Origin: Exiguobacterium marinum DSM 16307
Lineage (GTDB): Bacteria > Bacillota > Bacilli > Exiguobacteriales > Exiguobacteriaceae
Length of the DNA: 64,000 nt
Direction: 5' to 3'
Assembly (NCBI RefSeq): GCF_000620845.1
Contig: NZ_KK211189.1
Coordinates: 2,139,878 to 2,203,877, forward strand
Shown: in pieces, positions 37,048 through 46,677 of the stretch
Numbering within the stretch: the first letter of the stretch is position 1
Layout: each line of letters starts with the position of its first letter
The notes under the pieces: model-generated
Seen by the model: the letters and a program-made list of their open reading frames with translations, nothing else
Database searches by the model: none
What the model was told of the DNA's origin: nothing
Translations under genes and position numbers: made by a program

Positions 37048-40000
37048 TTATACAAATTCAATCAACAAATCGTCACTTTGTATTGTGTCGCCTTCTTTTA
37101 TGTGGATGGCTTTAATCTCACCATCTTGTGCTGCTTGAATGGTCGTCTCCATCTTCATCGCTTCCGTGACGAGCAGCTGCTCCCCACGATGAATACGACT
37201 GCCTGGTTCAACCAGTACTTTCAAGACAGAACCTGGCATCGATGCACCAACTTGTTTCGGATTCCCCCGGTCCACTTTCGGACGGCTCGTCGTCGCCGAC
37301 TTGACGTTTACGTCTTTGATTTCAATCTCACGTGGTACCCCGTTCATCTCATAAGAGACGAGACGAATGCCATCTTCGTTTGGTGCACTGACTTGCACGA
37401 GCTTAATAATCAACGTTTTCCCAGTCTCGATTTCAACATGGATCGTCTCGCCAACGTTTAGTCCATAGAAGAACGTTAACGTGTCGAGCACCGATACGTC
37501 ACCATATGTCGTTGTATGTTTGATATAGTCTTCATACACTTTCGGATAGAGCGCATGGGCGAGAAGCTCAAAGTCCGTGACCGGTCGTTCGAATTTCTCG
37601 AACAGTTCTTGACCTGCAGATTTAAAGTCGTACGGCTTGATCAGTTTACCCGGACGAACGTTTAGTGGTTCTTCCCCTTTCAAGATGACTTGTTGCACTT
37701 CTTTCGGGAATCCACCAGGAGGCGTCCCTAACTCACCTCGCATCATTTCGACGACCGAGTCTGGGAAGTCTAACTGATGACCACGCGTCATCACATCTTC
37801 TTCCGTCAAGTTGTGCTGGACCATGAAGAGCGCCATGTCACCGACGACTTTTGATGACGGTGTCACCTTGACGATATCACCGAACAACATATTGACCCGT
37901 GCGTACATCGCTTTGACTTCTCCCCAACGGTCTCCGAGTCCGACTGCTTTCGCCTGTTGTTGAAGGTTTGAATATTGCCCCCCTGGCATCTCATGTTCGT
38001 ATACAGACGGATGTGGAGCGCGCATATCACTTTCAAACGGTTCATAGTTGTGACGAACGTCTTGCCAGTAGTCACTGATGACTTCATAGTGTTTTGGATC
38101 AATCTTTGGTTGACGTTCATGATGGTTGAGCGCATACACTAAGCTTCCACCTGAAGGCTGTGACGTCATCCCTGACAACGAGCTCGCAGCAACGTCTACG
38201 ATGTCAACCCCGGCATCTGTCGCCCGTGCATATGTGAAAATCCCGTTTCCGGATGCATCGTGTGTATGCAGATGAATCGGTAGATCGACAGCATCTTTCA
38301 ATGCCGATACGAGTGCATATGCAGATTCTGGCTTCAAGAGACCAGCCATATCTTTGATTGCCAAGATATGGGCACCACTCGCCTCAAGCTTCTTCGCAAG
38401 ATCGACGTAGTAAGGTAAGTGATATTTCGGGCGGTTACCGTCATATAAATCGCCCGTATAACAGATGGCCGCCTCTGCCACTTTCCCTGTCGGTAATGTC
38501 GCATCAATCGCAAGTTGAATCGACTCTAAGTTGTTGAGACTGTCAAAGATTCGGAATATATCAACACCTGCATAAGCCGCTTCATGTACAAACTTCTCAA
38601 TGACATTGTCTGCATAGTTTTTATATCCGACCGCATTCGCACCGCGGAGCAACATTTGAATCAAGACGTTCGGCATCTTCTCACGAAGCTTCATGAGTCG
38701 AACCCATGGATCTTCAGACAAGAAGCGATAAGCGACATCAAATGTCGCCCCTCCCCACGCCTCGACCGAGAACAATTCCGGCATCAGTTTGCTCGTTGGC
38801 TCCGCGATATTGAGGATGTCCTGCGTCCGCATACGTGTCGCGAGTAATGACTGATGCGCATCACGCATCGTCGTATCTGTCAATAACAGTTCAGGTTGAT
38901 GCTTGATCCAGTCGGCGAGCCCATCAGGTCCGAGTTCAGTCAGGATTTGTTTCGTTCCTGGCTTCGCTTCTGACGGGAGGTTATGCGGGATTCGCACTGA
39001 ACGGCTAATCGGCTTATCCTTCAATCCGACACCAGGGAATCCGTTCACCGTGACGTCTCCGATATAGTTCAACAGTTTCGTTCCACGGTCTTTCCGTTTC
39101 GGGAAAACGAAAAGCTCTGGCGTCTCATCGATGAACGACGTGTTGTAGTCGCCACTGATAAAATTCGCATGTTTCATCACGTTAATCAAGAATGGAATGT
39201 TCGTTTTGATTCCACGGATCCGGAATTCATTCAAGTTTCGAACCATTTTTGAGGCAGCTTGTTCAAATGTCATCCCATGTGTCGACAATTTAACGAGAAG
39301 CGAGTCATAGTATGGAGAAATTTCTGCACCGACATATGCGTTCCCACCATCCAAACGGACACCAAAGCCGCCCGGTGAACGATACGCCATAATTTTTCCA
39401 GTGTCCGGCATGAAGTTGTTGCCTGGGTCTTCTGACGTAACACGTGACTGAATCGCGTATCCGAGAAGTTTAATGTCCTCTTGTCGTGGCATTTGAATCA
39501 TATCGCCGTGAAGCGACTCGCCTTGAGCGATCATCAGTTGTGTTTGAACGATATCAAAGCCTGTCACCATCTCGGTAATGGTATGTTCGACTTGGACACG
39601 CGGATTGACTTCGATGAAGTAGAACGATTCGTCTTCAGTCACCAAAAATTCGACCGTACCGGCGTTGACATATCCAACGTGCCGCATAAGTTGAACCGCT
39701 GCATCACAAATCGCTTGTCGAGATGCTTCAGACAACGTCACACACGGAGCCACTTCGACGACTTTTTGGTGGCGACGCTGAACCGAGCAGTCACGTTCGA
39801 ACAAGTGAACGATGTGACCATGCTCATCCCCGAGGATTTGGACCTCGATATGTTTCGGACGTTCAACTAATTTTTCTATGTACACTTCATCAGAACCAAA
39901 CGCTTGTTTCGCTTCTGATTTCGCACGTTCAATTAAATCTTTCATTTCGGCTTCCGTACGAATGACACGCATACCGCGTCCCCCGCCACCCATAGATGCT

Positions 40001-40482
40001 TTGACCATAAGCGGGAAACCGTGCTCGTTGGCAAACGCCTCCGCATCTGCGTAAGATGTGAGTGGACCGTCTGATCCCGGAATGACAGGGAGTCCAGCGG
40101 CTATTGCACTTTGGCGTGCACGTACTTTGTCCCCGAAGGCATGTAGGTGCGACTCGTGAGGTCCGACGAAGATAATCCCCTCTTCGCGGCAACGTCGTGC
40201 CAACTCGATATTTTCAGAAAGGAATCCATATCCTGGGTGAATCGCATCACTGCCCGATTCTTTAGCGATGCGAATAACGTCTTCGATATCGAGATACGCA
40301 TCGATCGGCTTTTTATCCAGTCCCACTAAATAGGCCTCATCGGCTTTAAAACGGTGTAACGAGCCGCTATCTTCTTGCGAATAGACGGCCACGGTCCGAA
40401 TGCTTAACTCCGTTGCCGCTCGGAATACCCGAATGGCAATTTCCCCACGGTTTGCAACAAGTAACTTTTTGATTGCTTTCAA
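37048..40482 (-). CDS. pyc: Pyruvate carboxylase
   Basis: Biotin enzyme forming oxaloacetate from pyruvate, bicarbonate and ATP. Domains in order are biotin carboxylase (about 1-450, with LLVANRGEIAIRVFRA and MGGGGRGMR), carboxyltransferase (about 530-800, with LLTDTTMRDAHQSLLATR and LHTHDASGNG), the allosteric/tetramer region, and a biotin carboxyl carrier domain with the biotinyl lysine in TEAMKMET near residue 1110. I prefer the TTG start at 40482 (1144 residues) because GGGGGGA is correctly spaced; an in-frame ATG at 40497 has no ribosome site. Confidence 0.97.
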   Translation of the reverse strand: MKAIKKLLVANRGEIAIRVFRAATELSIRTVAVYSQEDSGSLHRFKADEAYLVGLDKKPIDAYLDIEDVIRIAKESGSDAIHPGYGFLSENIELARRCREEGIIFVGPHESHLHAFGDKVRARQSAIAAGLPVIPGSDGPLTSYADAEAFANEHGFPLMVKASMGGGGRGMRVIRTEAEMKDLIERAKSEAKQAFGSDEVYIEKLVERPKHIEVQILGDEHGHIVHLFERDCSVQRRHQKVVEVAPCVTLSEASRQAICDAAVQLMRHVGYVNAGTVEFLVTEDESFYFIEVNPRVQVEHTITEMVTGFDIVQTQLMIAQGESLHGDMIQMPRQEDIKLLGYAIQSRVTSEDPGNNFMPDTGKIMAYRSPGGFGVRLDGGNAYVGAEISPYYDSLLVKLSTHGMTFEQAASKMVRNLNEFRIRGIKTNIPFLINVMKHANFISGDYNTSFIDETPELFVFPKRKDRGTKLLNYIGDVTVNGFPGVGLKDKPISRSVRIPHNLPSEAKPGTKQILTELGPDGLADWIKHQPELLLTDTTMRDAHQSLLATRMRTQDILNIAEPTSKLMPELFSVEAWGGATFDVAYRFLSEDPWVRLMKLREKMPNVLIQMLLRGANAVGYKNYADNVIEKFVHEAAYAGVDIFRIFDSLNNLESIQLAIDATLPTGKVAEAAICYTGDLYDGNRPKYHLPYYVDLAKKLEASGAHILAIKDMAGLLKPESAYALVSALKDAVDLPIHLHTHDASGNGIFTYARATDAGVDIVDVAASSLSGMTSQPSGGSLVYALNHHERQPKIDPKHYEVISDYWQDVRHNYEPFESDMRAPHPSVYEHEMPGGQYSNLQQQAKAVGLGDRWGEVKAMYARVNMLFGDIVKVTPSSKVVGDMALFMVQHNLTEEDVMTRGHQLDFPDSVVEMMRGELGTPPGGFPKEVQQVILKGEEPLNVRPGKLIKPYDFKSAGQELFEKFERPVTDFELLAHALYPKVYEDYIKHTTTYGDVSVLDTLTFFYGLNVGETIHVEIETGKTLIIKLVQVSAPNEDGIRLVSYEMNGVPREIEIKDVNVKSATTSRPKVDRGNPKQVGASMPGSVLKVLVEPGSRIHRGEQLLVTEAMKMETTIQAAQDGEIKAIHIKEGDTIQSDDLLIEFV

Positions 40483-40518
40483 ATGAAATCCCCCCATTAA
40501 TGAAATTAGATATTGATA

Positions 40519-41754
40519 TTACCTGATCACGTGAAGCGGTGAACGTTGTACATTTTCTTCTGACTTCACTCGAATTTCTTCTCGTCTTGTCGCTTCTTGA
40601 TGACGATTTCGCATCGAGATACTACTGAGCACACCGAGAACCCCCATCATCATAATGAGCGATGTCCCACCATAACTGACAAGCGGTAAGGTCACCCCTG
40701 TCCCTGGGAACCAACCGGACATCGCACCGATGTTGATGGCCGTTTGAACAATGATTTGTGATGCAATACCAAACGAGACGAACATCGCAAAATGATTATC
40801 CGCATGATTGGCGATATGAATCGCGCGAAACGCGATAAAGAAGAGTAATACCAAAACCGTCAACACACCGAAGAACCCTAACTCCTCAGCAATGATCGAC
40901 ATGATGTAGTCAGTCTCAGGTTCTGGCAAATACCCATACTTTTGAAAACTGTTCCCGAGCCCGACACCGGTCAATCCTCCATGCACAATCGAAATGATCG
41001 ACATGAGCAATTGGTGACCATATCCTTCCGGGTCCATAAATGGGTTGAACACGACTTCAATCCGGCTTCGTTGATTCTCCGAGAAGATGGTCGTAAACAA
41101 TAAGAAGACAACTCCAATCCCCGCTAAAATACCAGGAATCAAAACCCGAAGTGGTGCCCCGACACCGAACCACATAAGTAGCATGATGGAACCGAGAACA
41201 AACAATCCACCCATATCCGGTTGACCGTTGATCGCGATGGCATAGAGCGAGAAGTAAAAGAGGACCGGTACTAAAAAGAAGGCACCGATTTGTGCGCGCC
41301 ACCCTTTTTTCACAATGGCGGCTCGGGCTAGTCGACCCGGTAACCCTTTCAACTCGTTATTCCATAATTCATGGTAGTAATTCGCAAGTAAAATGATGAG
41401 AACGAATTTTGCGATCTCGACCGGTTGAATCGTGAACCCTCCGATGATGAGCCAAGCCCGCGCCCCATTTAACGGCGGCATCGCCCATGTGACAAACAGC
41501 AGAATGACCGACACCGTATAGAGAGTGAGGCGAAGACCTTTTTTACGAAACATCTCATAACGGAATAACGTCGCAAACAAGTAGACAAAAATCCCGATCC
41601 CAACGTAGATGAGTTGGCGATAAAATAAGCTACTATTTGCGTAATCCCCACGATTCCATACGCTCGCGCTATAAATCATGATGGAGCTGATCCCTACGAG
41701 CAAGAGCACTGACAAAAACAACGCAAAATCAAAATACCGAAACCGTGTTTTCAT
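40519..41754 (-). CDS. ftsW: FtsW, SEDS-family peptidoglycan polymerase
   Basis: 411-residue protein with about ten membrane segments that polymerises lipid II at the septum with its class B PBP partner (here PBP2B). SEDS landmarks are NGARAWLIIGGFTIQPVEIAK, a large external loop around GYGHQLLMSIISIVHGGLTGVGLGNSFQ and VSYGGTSLIMMMG near the C-terminus. It is outside the dcw cluster, next to ylaN and pyc, as in B. subtilis. Confidence 0.93.
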   Translation of the reverse strand: MKTRFRYFDFALFLSVLLLVGISSIMIYSASVWNRGDYANSSLFYRQLIYVGIGIFVYLFATLFRYEMFRKKGLRLTLYTVSVILLFVTWAMPPLNGARAWLIIGGFTIQPVEIAKFVLIILLANYYHELWNNELKGLPGRLARAAIVKKGWRAQIGAFFLVPVLFYFSLYAIAINGQPDMGGLFVLGSIMLLMWFGVGAPLRVLIPGILAGIGVVFLLFTTIFSENQRSRIEVVFNPFMDPEGYGHQLLMSIISIVHGGLTGVGLGNSFQKYGYLPEPETDYIMSIIAEELGFFGVLTVLVLLFFIAFRAIHIANHADNHFAMFVSFGIASQIIVQTAINIGAMSGWFPGTGVTLPLVSYGGTSLIMMMGVLGVLSSISMRNRHQEATRREEIRVKSEENVQRSPLHVIR

Positions 41755-41794
41755 GTATTCACTTCCTTATGTACAACAATCCGACAACCTTTAT

Positions 41795-41835
41795 AAAAAA
41801 ATACTCAAACAGCGCCACTTGCACAGTTTGAGTAT
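41795..41835 (-). terminator. Terminator after ylaN
   Basis: Minus strand ATACTCAAAC, 15-nt loop, GTTTGAGTAT followed by TTTTTT, between ylaN and ftsW. Confidence 0.82.
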
Positions 41836-41840
41836 AAGGT

Positions 41841-42119
41841 TCATAATTCTGAAGCTTCTGCCAAGGCAGACAACTTTTGTTCCAATGAATCGAGCAGTCC
41901 TTTACCTTCAATGTCTGAAATGAGTCCAAGACGAACCGCAAAATCAATTTGGCGCGATAGTCCAAACATATGTGTATCAAGCACCTCTTCATAAAGCGGG
42001 CACTTCGGCATTTTAAGGTTTTCTAACTGTACTTCAATCAGACAACGGATTTTTTCAGCATCCGCCTCGAGTAATTGAAGCGCTTGCTCCCGTTGGATTG
42101 CAGCCAAATTTGTCGCCAC
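41841..42119 (-). CDS. ylaN: YlaN family protein (DUF1507)
   Basis: 92-residue helical cytoplasmic protein, matching YlaN in size and in the [27 protein letters not shown] stretch. In B. subtilis and S. aureus YlaN is connected to iron homeostasis through the Fur repressor. The GTG at 42119 is chosen because GGAGGAGGGG lies just upstream; the in-frame ATG at 42158 would add residues absent from the family. Confidence 0.87.
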   Translation of the reverse strand: MATNLAAIQREQALQLLEADAEKIRCLIEVQLENLKMPKCPLYEEVLDTHMFGLSRQIDFAVRLGLISDIEGKGLLDSLEQKLSALAEASEL

Positions 42120-42165
42120 TACGACCCCTCCTCCGTACGATGACAGACTGTTTGTCATAACTCAA

Positions 42166-42200
42166 CTGTACATTATCTTTCATCATAATTCAATGTACAG
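42166..42200. repeat. Inverted repeat between ylaN and the next gene
   Basis: CTGTACATT (42166-42174) and AATGTACAG (42192-42200), 9-bp arms 17 bp apart, in the divergent ylaN promoter region. It could be a paired operator or chance. Confidence 0.35.
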
Positions 42201-42290
42201 TATAAATGAATGCGACATTCTTCCTTTTTCCATTTTAAAAGAAAGAACGCTATAATGAAACATGTAATGTGCATGAAGGGGGACGTAATC

Positions 42291-42758
42291 ATGATATTTC
42301 CACTAGACGGATCGGTTCGCCACAGTTTGACGATTGACCCGACCGTATGGATTTTTGACGAACGGAAACGAAAGATTGAAGATTTGAATGCGGTGACAGT
42401 GAATGACCGTGATGCCTACTATGCGAAAATGGGGAAAGCATGGGATGATGGATTATCACAAGGAACCAGAATCGACCACAATAAACCGATGTCACGACAA
42501 GACAAGGACGAAGCACTACGCGATTCGTTCGCCATGCCGCTCGCCCCATTTTTGAACAACGCTGAACCTGTCGACTTGGCGACACATATACGATTCTATG
42601 GCGACACGATTTTGACGATTCCACTCAACGAGGCGCCACGCGTGTATTTACAATTTTCAAAAGACGGAAAAGTACTCGCTGATGGTCCGGTCTATGTGTT
42701 GTATGAGGATCAAGTCATTCGTCAAGTCAACCACATCACCGTACTGAGCAATCAATGA
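42291..42758 (+). CDS. Conserved-looking protein of unknown function
   Basis: 155-residue soluble protein with no signal peptide or membrane segment. I do not recognise the family. The N-terminal half is charged and hydrophilic (FDERKRKIEDLN, DHNKPMSRQDKDEALRD), and the C-terminal half looks like beta strands (IRFYGDTILTIPL, RVYLQFSKDGKV, GPVYVLYEDQVIRQVN). The ATG at 42291 follows AAGGGGG; a TATAAT at 42251-42256 may be its -10 box. It sits alone between ylaN and an MFS gene in a stretch with no B. subtilis equivalent. Confidence 0.72.
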   Translation: MIFPLDGSVRHSLTIDPTVWIFDERKRKIEDLNAVTVNDRDAYYAKMGKAWDDGLSQGTRIDHNKPMSRQDKDEALRDSFAMPLAPFLNNAEPVDLATHIRFYGDTILTIPLNEAPRVYLQFSKDGKVLADGPVYVLYEDQVIRQVNHITVLSNQ

Positions 42759-42847
42759 GGAGGAAATTTCCTTCTCATTTTTTTGGACTTTTTAGTTCAT
42801 AAAGTGTAACATATAGTGTATTGATTATAATGAATCTATGAAAGGTT

Positions 42848-44056
42848 GTGACGCTTACGATTCCTTTATGGAAACGAAATTTAATGGTAGTTTGGATCGG
42901 TAGCTTCTTGACTGCCGCTTCGATGAGTCTTGTTCTACCATTTCTTCCACTATTCATTGAACAGCTCGGTGTGAAGGACCCAGATCATGTCGTCACCTGG
43001 TCTGCTGTTGCGTTTGGTGCGACATTCCTCGTTGCCGCAATCGTCTCCCCAATGTGGGGCCGATTAGCTGACCGAAAAGGGAGAAAACTGATGCTGATCC
43101 GGGCCAGTCTCGGTATGGCCGTCGTCATGTTTCTCATCAGCTTCGTCCAAGATGTCTATCAACTTGTCGGGTTGCGCTTACTCATGGGTGCCGTCTCTGG
43201 ATTTATCTCGGCCGGTATCACCTTGGTCGCTTCCCAAACCCCTAAAGAGAAAAGTGGCTGGGCGCTTGGTACCCTGTCAACCGGTGGCATCACCGGAGGT
43301 CTTTTAGGCCCGCTTATCGGCGGGTTGCTCGCAGACTGGATTGGGCTTCGATCCGTTTTTCTCTTTACCGGAAGTGCACTCTTCCTGACATTTCTCATCA
43401 CGCTCTGGTTCGTCAAAGAAGATTTCGTTCCCGTGAAGCGTGATGAGCTCGCTTCGATGAAGTCCATTTTCGCTTCACTGCGACATCCTCAGTTGATTGT
43501 CGGACTGTTTGTGACAACGTTCCTTATTCAGTTCTCGACACAATCCATCGGACCGCTCTTGACATTATATGTACGTGAATTGAACCCGCATACGACCTCG
43601 CTCGCTTTCATGGCAGGTATCGTCGCATCCGCCCCAGGACTCGCCGCTCTCTTTTCAGCTCAGCGCCTCGGACGCTTATCGGACAGATACGGGGCAGAAC
43701 GTATCTTGTTTTGGGCACTGCTTCTCTATAGCGTTTTCTTAATTCCGCAAGCATTCGTCACATCGACGACCCAACTCATTTTACTGCGCTTTGGAATTGG
43801 ATTCGCGACAGCCGCCTTGATGCCATCGGTTCAGTCACTCTTACGCCAACACACTCCCGTATCGGCGACGGGTCGAATCTTTTCGTATAACCAGTCCGCT
43901 CAATTTATGGGGAATTTACTCGGGCCGCTATTCGGTTCTCAAATCGTAGCCTATTTCGGTTTTTCGGCCTTGTTCATCATCACGGGACTAATCATGATCT
44001 CGAACGCTTTCTTAGAACGGACGAACGTCCAGTCGCTACAACTCGATACAAAATAA
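42848..44056 (+). CDS. MFS multidrug-type efflux transporter
   Basis: 402-residue protein with 12 predicted membrane segments. The loop 2-3 motif A reads GRLADRKGRKLM and motif C in segment 5 has the Gly-rich GGITGGLLGPLIGG typical of drug:H+ antiporters. A second motif A copy is GRLSDRYGAERI. The substrate is unknown. The start is a GTG at 42848 with only a weak ribosome site, so the exact start is uncertain. A terminator follows; no regulator gene is adjacent. Confidence 0.88.
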   Translation: MTLTIPLWKRNLMVVWIGSFLTAASMSLVLPFLPLFIEQLGVKDPDHVVTWSAVAFGATFLVAAIVSPMWGRLADRKGRKLMLIRASLGMAVVMFLISFVQDVYQLVGLRLLMGAVSGFISAGITLVASQTPKEKSGWALGTLSTGGITGGLLGPLIGGLLADWIGLRSVFLFTGSALFLTFLITLWFVKEDFVPVKRDELASMKSIFASLRHPQLIVGLFVTTFLIQFSTQSIGPLLTLYVRELNPHTTSLAFMAGIVASAPGLAALFSAQRLGRLSDRYGAERILFWALLLYSVFLIPQAFVTSTTQLILLRFGIGFATAALMPSVQSLLRQHTPVSATGRIFSYNQSAQFMGNLLGPLFGSQIVAYFGFSALFIITGLIMISNAFLERTNVQSLQLDTK

Positions 44057-44084
44057 CGCCGGGCAAGGTGCTCGGCGTTATTTG
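44053..44084 (+). terminator. Terminator of the MFS gene
   Basis: ATAACGCCG, 11-nt loop, CGGCGTTAT then TTG, overlapping the MFS stop codon. The T run is weak. Confidence 0.65.
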
Positions 44085-44095
44085 TCGTGCATCCG

Positions 44096-45412
44096 TCATA
44101 GTAAATCTGCAGCCAATCTTGCGAGCGACGAACGCTCCCCTTTCACCAGCCGGACATGCCCGAAGACATTTTGTCCTTTGAACCGTTCCACCGCATACGT
44201 CAATCCGTTCGAATATTCATCCAAGTACGGATGGTCGATTTGGTATGGGTCACCGACGAGTACAATTTTTGAGTTCTCCCCGACTCGGGTGAGAATTGTT
44301 TTGATTTCGTGCTTCGTTAAGTTCTGCGCCTCATCGATGATGATGAACTGGTCAGGCATGCTTCTACCTCGAATATAGGTGAGCGCTTCGAGCTGAATCG
44401 ATTTCATACCGGCTAATATATTCCCGAGCTCGTCTTTTGAATTCGCATTAAATAAAAATTCCAGGTTATCATAAATCGGTTGCATCCATGGGCGAAGCTT
44501 TTCTTCCATTTCCCCTGGCAAGTAGCCGATATCATTCCCCATCGGCACGACCGGGCGAGCGACGACCAGCTTATTGTAACGCTGTTCATCTTCAACAAGC
44601 GAGAGCCCTGCTGCTAGAGCAAGGAGCGTCTTACCGGTACCAGCTTTCCCAAGTAAAGTGACGAAAGGAATATCATCTCGAAGCAACAGGTCGAGTGCCA
44701 TTCGTTGTTGGACGTTTCGCGGGTGAATTCCCCAAATGTGGTCAGCGTCGAGCGCCAATGGTCTTATGATTGGTTGAAGAGCATCGACTACCGCAAGTAC
44801 ACTCGCCTTTGAGACATTACTTTTCAAGACGACAAACGAGTTCGGATAAAGGACTTGTTGGGTAAAGGCGGATGTTGGTAGTTGACGAACCTTATAAAAT
44901 TCATCGACGAGTGACTGGTCGACCTCAATTTCGCGGTATCCAGCGTACAAGTCAGTTGTATCCACGATATGGTCTGTCAAATAATCTTCTGCATCGATTC
45001 CAATCGCATCTGCTTTCACTCGGACTAATATATCTTTTGAGACGATGACGACTTTTCGATTTTCATCATCCTCATATTGTTTCATTAGTTTCAACGCGAC
45101 GACTAAAATCCGATTATCGTTCGTCATCACGTCAAAAGGAATATCGACCTGATGCTCGTGACCAATCTCGACAAAGAGACGGCCCCCGTTTTCAAGTGGC
45201 ACGCCATCATGAAGTTTACCTGTTGCCCGAAGTTGGTCCAAGACACGCGACGTTTCACGAGCATTCCGTCCAACTTCATCCATGTTTCGTTTTTTACCAT
45301 CAAGCTCTTCTAAGACGATGGCCGGAATGACCACATCATGTTCTTCGAATTGAAATAAGGATAGCGGATCATGTAGAAGTACGTTCGTATCTAAGACATA
45401 CGTTTTTTTCAT
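44096..45412 (-). CDS. ylaK: PhoH-like ATPase with N-terminal PIN domain (YlaK)
   Basis: 438-residue PhoH2-type protein: an N-terminal PIN ribonuclease domain (about 1-130, starting YVLDTNVLLHDP with further acidic residues) fused to a PhoH ATPase domain with Walker A GKAGTGKTLLAL near 255 and Walker B FIIIDEAQNLT. PhoH2 proteins are sequence-biased RNA helicase/RNases in mycobacteria, so RNA unwinding and cleavage is the likely activity. Place next to ylaL and ylaI matches B. subtilis. Confidence 0.93.
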   Translation of the reverse strand: MKKTYVLDTNVLLHDPLSLFQFEEHDVVIPAIVLEELDGKKRNMDEVGRNARETSRVLDQLRATGKLHDGVPLENGGRLFVEIGHEHQVDIPFDVMTNDNRILVVALKLMKQYEDDENRKVVIVSKDILVRVKADAIGIDAEDYLTDHIVDTTDLYAGYREIEVDQSLVDEFYKVRQLPTSAFTQQVLYPNSFVVLKSNVSKASVLAVVDALQPIIRPLALDADHIWGIHPRNVQQRMALDLLLRDDIPFVTLLGKAGTGKTLLALAAGLSLVEDEQRYNKLVVARPVVPMGNDIGYLPGEMEEKLRPWMQPIYDNLEFLFNANSKDELGNILAGMKSIQLEALTYIRGRSMPDQFIIIDEAQNLTKHEIKTILTRVGENSKIVLVGDPYQIDHPYLDEYSNGLTYAVERFKGQNVFGHVRLVKGERSSLARLAADLL

Positions 45413-45445
45413 AGACTTTGCCGCCCCTCGAATATAGGATGGTGG

Positions 45446-45895
45446 TCAAGAATGAAGGCTTTCTCCCACTTCACGGTCTAGCTTCTCCGCCGCACGGATA
45501 TCATACGTTTTTGTGATTTCAGGCTGAGCGTAGGATGCACCATAAAACGAGATGTTCCTCACTTCTTCAACATGCCCTTCGAAAAAACGAAGATGAAGGC
45601 TCGGTTTGATCGATGGCTCAAATTCTTGGATGGATGAAAGCAAGACGTGATAAGATTGACCATCTTCGATAAAGATGAGACCTGCCGTCTTTTCAGTCGT
45701 CAAGATGGTGACGATGTGTGAGTTTTTGGTCAAAGCAAGTCGAATCGTGACAGCATCGAGTGCTTGCACCCAACTGATGGCATGGCTTATTGGCCAACGC
45801 TTCGCCTCATCAAAACCGACGAGAAATGTTAACGGCATGTCATTTAACAGACGTTCTTGCGCGGATGTCAATTCAAACGTTGCCTTACTCGCCAT
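45446..45895 (-). CDS. YlaL-like protein, possible pyridoxamine-phosphate-oxidase fold
   Basis: 149-residue soluble protein. The N-terminal half (FLVGFDEAKRWPISHAISWVQALDAVTIRLAL) resembles flavin-binding split-barrel proteins of the pyridoxamine 5'-phosphate oxidase type; no cofactor or substrate can be deduced. Position between ylaK and ylaI matches B. subtilis ylaL. GGAGGGGAGTTGA precedes the ATG. Confidence 0.65.
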   Translation of the reverse strand: MASKATFELTSAQERLLNDMPLTFLVGFDEAKRWPISHAISWVQALDAVTIRLALTKNSHIVTILTTEKTAGLIFIEDGQSYHVLLSSIQEFEPSIKPSLHLRFFEGHVEEVRNISFYGASYAQPEITKTYDIRAAEKLDREVGESLHS

Positions 45896-45980
45896 TCAAC
45901 TCCCCTCCTTTTAATCGGGTATGGTTGTACCATTCTCCCTTACCGGTTTAATTCCCTGCTTTCAACGGATGAAATCATGC

Positions 45981-45986
45981 TATACT
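45981..45986 (+). promoter_or_regulatory. Extended -10 promoter of ylaI
   Basis: TGCTATACT, an extended -10 box 25 bp before the ylaI start; no good -35 box. Confidence 0.5.
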
Positions 45987-46010
45987 CATCCTATAGAGGA
46001 AGGTGAGAAA

Positions 46011-46211
46011 ATGCGTGTAAAATGTTCTCTTTGCGATAAAATCGAAACGATCGATTCATGGTCATTTGAAGCAAAACGATTGCGCAATAAACCGGCTAAA
46101 ACGTATATGTGTCAAGAGTGTCAGGCGCGAATCAGCGAACGAACCACCGAACGCGCTGCATCTGGACAATTTAAGTTATATCCTACATTTCGTCAAAAAC
46201 GAAATTGGTAA
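46011..46211 (+). CDS. ylaI: YlaI family zinc-ribbon protein (DUF2197)
   Basis: 66-residue basic protein with two Cys pairs (C5/C8 in VKCSLCDK and C34/C37 in MCQECQ), a zinc ribbon. The family is unnamed by function. The ATG at 46011 follows GGAAGGTGAG; the frame is open upstream but starts in the promoter. Convergent with ylaH. Confidence 0.85.
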   Translation: MRVKCSLCDKIETIDSWSFEAKRLRNKPAKTYMCQECQARISERTTERAASGQFKLYPTFRQKRNW

Positions 46212-46217
46212 TGCAAA

Positions 46218-46247
46218 CGGGCGCCTCCGAAGAGACGCCCGTATTTT
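46218..46247. terminator. Terminator between ylaI and ylaH
   Basis: CGGGCGcCTC-CGAA-GAGaCGCCCG followed on the plus strand by TATTTTTTA. It ends ylaI and abuts the ylaH stop. Confidence 0.88.
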
Positions 46248-46592
46248 TTATCCTTCAACTGCATCTTGACGACGGTTCCACCAGAGGCGTCCCCGATAGA
46301 TGGCCAACACAATCGCCATAACGGTAAGGACTTCCGGAATTGGCCAAGTGAAAAAGACGAGTGCCATCGTCCCTGCTCCAAGTGACAGAAGAATATAGAC
46401 AATGAGTGACTTCCACCACGCCAACTGTTTCGCAAAACCAAGTTTAAAAACGAGAATCGTCAGTAAAATGACAACAACGACAAGTGCATTAAAACCGACG
46501 GAAAAGTCGTTCTGGTCGCTACCGACACCTAACATCGAGGCGATCCACGGAACGTCAATCTGTGTGATATCAATTGTTTGAGAAGCTTTCAA
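46248..46592 (-). CDS. ylaH: YlaH-like membrane protein
   Basis: 114-residue protein with about three hydrophobic segments (30-48, 57-76 and 80-100) and a short polar C-terminus; it matches YlaH in size and location next to typA. Function unknown. The start codon is TTG with AAGGGGGA upstream at a longer than usual distance, so the start is less certain. Confidence 0.75.
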   Translation of the reverse strand: MKASQTIDITQIDVPWIASMLGVGSDQNDFSVGFNALVVVVILLTILVFKLGFAKQLAWWKSLIVYILLSLGAGTMALVFFTWPIPEVLTVMAIVLAIYRGRLWWNRRQDAVEG

Positions 46593-46644
46593 GACAATAA
46601 GTCCCCCTTTATTTCATACACATCCATTCTACACTATTCCACAT

Positions 46645-46672
46645 AAAAGGGAACGCCGAAGCGTTCCCTTTT
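46645..46672 (-). terminator. Terminator after typA
   Basis: Minus strand AAAAGGGAACGC-TTCG-GCGTTCCCTTTT, with T run and TTCG loop. Confidence 0.92.
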
Positions 46673-46677
46673 ACCAT

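Noticed and set aside
44413-44598. Small minus-strand frame inside ylaK
   Set aside because: Shifted-frame shadow of the PhoH-like gene without start signals.
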